The position numbers were made by a program, and so were the translations under genes. A stretch of 64,000 bases of DNA from DASTFP01 sp963816855 (GTDB lineage: Bacteria > Verrucomicrobiota > Verrucomicrobiia > Chthoniobacterales > Terrimicrobiaceae). Shown here piece by piece: positions 61,859-64,000 of the stretch. The notes under the pieces are model-generated. The model was not told where the DNA came from. It saw only the letters and a list, made by a program, of their open reading frames with translations, and made no database searches. The stretch is from positions 124,001 to 188,000 of the forward strand of contig CAWFMA010000016.1 in NCBI GenBank assembly GCA_963816855.1, written 5' to 3'. How positions within the stretch are numbered: the stretch's first letter is position 1; every line of letters starts with the position of its first letter.

Positions 61859-62055
61859 TGATGATCCGTATTTTACCTCCGGCGGCCTCGCGAAACAAGG
61901 AGGAAACTTCTCTGGAGAGCCTCAAATAGCAACTGCCAAGTTTTCCGCAACCCCTCAAGGAAAACCGGCAGAAAATCCTCCGTTGGTTCCGTGCAGCAAA
62001 CGGCCTCGCCGAGTGGACGGCGCAACCTTCCGCGATTCGAAGAGGAGGCCGGCGG

Positions 62056-63954
62056 GTGAAAATCGGCTTCGGAAACCTCGATCTTGAGAGTCCGCTTAGT
62101 GCCATGGTCCGGCGGCCAGGATTTCCGCAACCAAGAAAATCACCCGATCCGCGATTTTGCGTTGTCAGAAACCACGGCATTCGCAACGCTGCCGTCGTGC
62201 TGGAGCTCCGGGATGTCACGCTCTCCATCAGGCAAGACGGCGAAAGCAAGGCTTTGCTCGCCGACTTGTCCGCGATATTTCCCCGCGGGCACTTCTCGGC
62301 GGTCCTGGGACCGTCTGGCTGCGGCAAGAGCACCCTCCTGAAGGCGATCACGGGCATCGCCCACGGCGAGGAAACGGGCGAAATCTATTGGGATGGACGT
62401 GACTTGATGCATCACGATTTCTCGCCTTCCGAAATCGGCTACGTCCCGCAATTCGGCATTACGCACGAGGATCTCACCGTCGAGGAGAGCGTCTCCTATT
62501 CCATCAGGCTCCGCGTTCGGGGAATGAGCGGGGAGGCCCTTCAGGAAGCCACGATGCGCATCCTGGACGAGGTCAACATGACCGAGTTCGCCGGACGGCT
62601 TGTCGGTGTGCTATCAGGCGGACAAAAAAGGCGGCTGGCTCTCGCGATGGAGCTGGCAAGCAAACCTGCGATGCTGCTTTGCGACGAGGTCACCAGCGGC
62701 CTTGACCCGCAATCCGAAGATGAAATCGTCACCCTTCTGCACGGCCTCTCCCGGTCGGACGGCCGGACGGTCATCTCCGTGACGCACAGTCTGAGGCACC
62801 TGGGGTTCTACGACGCCGTGCTCGTGCTCTACGAAGGAATCGTTGCCTATCAGGGGCCCCCGGAGTTTCTCACGCATTACTTTTGCTGCGAAGATCCGCA
62901 GGACCTCTACGGCCAACTTGTGAGGCGCGACGCGGCCGAGTGGTCGCAATCCTGGAAAAAGCATCGCCATGCCTTCGAAGAGGCGATGTCTGGACGGGTG
63001 CCGGACCACCTGGAAAACCTGAACTTCGAAAGCCCCCCGGAGGAGGACGAGCTCGAGTTTGAAGCGCCGCCCGAACCGGAGCGCCCAAGTTCGCTGCCGC
63101 AGCCTGGCGCGTTCAGCCAGTTCGGAACCCTGACCGCGCGAAGGTTCAGGATTTTTTCGCGCAACAAGACCCAGCTGCTCCTTCAGCTCGGGCTGATTTT
63201 TGGCTTTCCGATCCTGGTGGCAATTTTCGCCCTGAACGGTCTGCCGGCGGTGCAGAACCTTTCCATGGGGATGGATCTAAACGTCGTGAAACAACTCCAG
63301 GAAAGCATGACCTTTCTGGTGCAAGCGAGCAAGATCGGGAGCCTGGTTTCCGGAATCGTGATGTTTCAGGTTGTTCTTCTCACCCTGATGGGCGCGAACA
63401 ATTCGGGGCGGGAGATCGCCGCGGAGCGCCTGATTTTCGAAAAGGAAAAATTGTCCGGTCTCAGACCGTTGAGTTACGTTTCCAGCAAGGCGGCCTTTCT
63501 CTCGGTCCTGGTGGTGGCCCAATCATTGTGGATGGGACTCTTTGTCCATTTCGTATGCGGTTTCCCGGGGGAGCTGACCGAGCAACTGTTGTTTCTCCTG
63601 CTTGCAAATGCCGCGATGACCTCGGTCTGCCTGGCCATTTCGAGCATGATGGGAACGGCCGAGCAAGCCTCGCTGGTCTCAATCTACCTGGTCGGCTTCC
63701 AACTCCCGCTATCCGGTGCCGTTCTCGCGCTGCCGGATTGGGCGGCCACTTTTACACGGCCTTTCATCGCCGCGTACTGGAGCTGGTCGGGCGTGTTGCA
63801 AACGTTAAAGGGCGAACGCTACTACGATATCGTGCAGACCGTTATCCAGACTCAACTTTCCCCGGCGCCGCTCTGCCTTTGGGTCCTGGGATCCCATGTT
63901 GTTTTGGGTCTCTTCGCCGCCTGGCTCGGCTGTCAGCACAGCCGGCTCGATTGA
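62056..63954 (+). CDS. ABCG-type ABC transporter (ATPase fused to ABC-2 permease)
   Basis: 632 residues. The ATPase comes first: Walker A GPSGCGKSTLLKAI, signature LSGGQKRRLALAME, Walker B AMLLCDEVTSGLDPQS and the H-loop His of SVTHSLRHLGFYD. A charged linker follows (about 300-350), then a C-terminal ABC-2 membrane domain with about six segments. ATPase-then-permease order is that of ABCG half-transporters, which work as dimers, so a homodimer is possible. The start is GTG at 62056, which has AGGAGG at a 7-base spacing; an ATG at 62104 lacks this. Substrate unknown. Confidence 0.85.
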   Translation: MKIGFGNLDLESPLSAMVRRPGFPQPRKSPDPRFCVVRNHGIRNAAVVLELRDVTLSIRQDGESKALLADLSAIFPRGHFSAVLGPSGCGKSTLLKAITGIAHGEETGEIYWDGRDLMHHDFSPSEIGYVPQFGITHEDLTVEESVSYSIRLRVRGMSGEALQEATMRILDEVNMTEFAGRLVGVLSGGQKRRLALAMELASKPAMLLCDEVTSGLDPQSEDEIVTLLHGLSRSDGRTVISVTHSLRHLGFYDAVLVLYEGIVAYQGPPEFLTHYFCCEDPQDLYGQLVRRDAAEWSQSWKKHRHAFEEAMSGRVPDHLENLNFESPPEEDELEFEAPPEPERPSSLPQPGAFSQFGTLTARRFRIFSRNKTQLLLQLGLIFGFPILVAIFALNGLPAVQNLSMGMDLNVVKQLQESMTFLVQASKIGSLVSGIVMFQVVLLTLMGANNSGREIAAERLIFEKEKLSGLRPLSYVSSKAAFLSVLVVAQSLWMGLFVHFVCGFPGELTEQLLFLLLANAAMTSVCLAISSMMGTAEQASLVSIYLVGFQLPLSGAVLALPDWAATFTRPFIAAYWSWSGVLQTLKGERYYDIVQTVIQTQLSPAPLCLWVLGSHVVLGLFAAWLGCQHSRLD

Positions 63955-63974
63955 TTTTTTCGCGTGAAAAGGCG

Positions 63975-63980
63975 TTGACA
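63975..63980 (+). promoter_or_regulatory. possible -35 box at the window end
   Basis: A consensus TTGACA lies 20 bases before the end of the window, so the -10 box and the gene it serves would be outside. The upstream ABC transporter ends at 63954. Confidence 0.3.
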
Positions 63981-64000
63981 ACGCCCCCGCATTGCATTTC

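Overview
This 64-kb window is GC-rich chromosomal DNA from a Gram-negative bacterium, most likely a soil member of the Verrucomicrobiota (Chthoniobacter/Spartobacteria-like). The call rests on the mix of genes: a 51-residue 'small basic protein' of the type known from Verrucomicrobia and Planctomycetes, a GH75-like lipoprotein, a long-form IspH, Kdo transferase and LptF/AsmA-type envelope genes, and an oleABCD hydrocarbon cluster. No taxonomic search was run. Coding density is high. At least ten same-strand gene pairs overlap by the 4 bases ATGA or GTGA, and many starts, including ribosomal protein genes, lack a clear Shine-Dalgarno sequence.

Layout. (1) 1-7.2 kb, minus strand: the rplK / rplA-rplJ-rplL-rpoB-rpoC region. 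It is split because a plus-strand RRM RNA-binding protein gene lies between rplK and rplA, with an intrinsic terminator on the rplK side and a good sigma70-type promoter on the rplA side. (2) 7.3-11 kb: LptF/LptG-like permease, TraB-like membrane protein, MFS exporter. (3) 11.3-15.6 kb: GH75-like lipoprotein with a long Pro/Thr/Ser repeat, IMPase-family phosphatase, DUF374 acyltransferase, folD. (4) 15.56-17.32 kb: an IS1380-like element whose transposase is frameshifted at a G5 tract. (5) 17.4-24.5 kb: a fatty-acyl-AMP ligase fused to an acyl carrier domain, divergent from oleA-oleB-oleC-oleD, which makes long-chain olefins by head-to-head condensation. (6) 24.5-29 kb: potC-potD-potB without potA, then pyk. 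(7) 29-38.7 kb: rhomboid protease, diacylglycerol-kinase-like protein, AsmA-like protein, rsmD, waaA, gatB, CvpA-like protein, aroC, tRNA-Arg(CCT), RidA, RsuA/RluB pseudouridine synthase. (8) 38.8-42.1 kb: small basic protein, a rhodanese-like/IscU/SufT operon, psd-pssA. (9) 42.1-49.4 kb: H+-pyrophosphatase, argD-argF, TPR protein, mutarotase-like protein. (10) 49.4-64 kb: RF1-domain protein, purC, a strongly structured intergenic sequence, XerD-like recombinase, BI-1-like protein, class-III aminotransferase, accA, a catalytically dead and an intact L,D-transpeptidase, a frameshifted ispH, a four-gene operon (rhomboid-like, DUF2270, mazG, glycosyltransferase-like) and an ABCG-type transporter.

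Best candidates for something new: the 173-base nested inverted-repeat structure between purC and xerD (6S-like ncRNA or MITE); the acyl-AMP ligase-ACP fusion facing oleABCD, which suggests an acyl-ACP feed into olefin synthesis; the RRM gene splitting the L11/L1 operon; and three apparent pseudoenzymes (L,D-transpeptidase Cys to Gly, rhodanese Cys to Asp, rhomboid lacking GxSG), each held in an intact operon.
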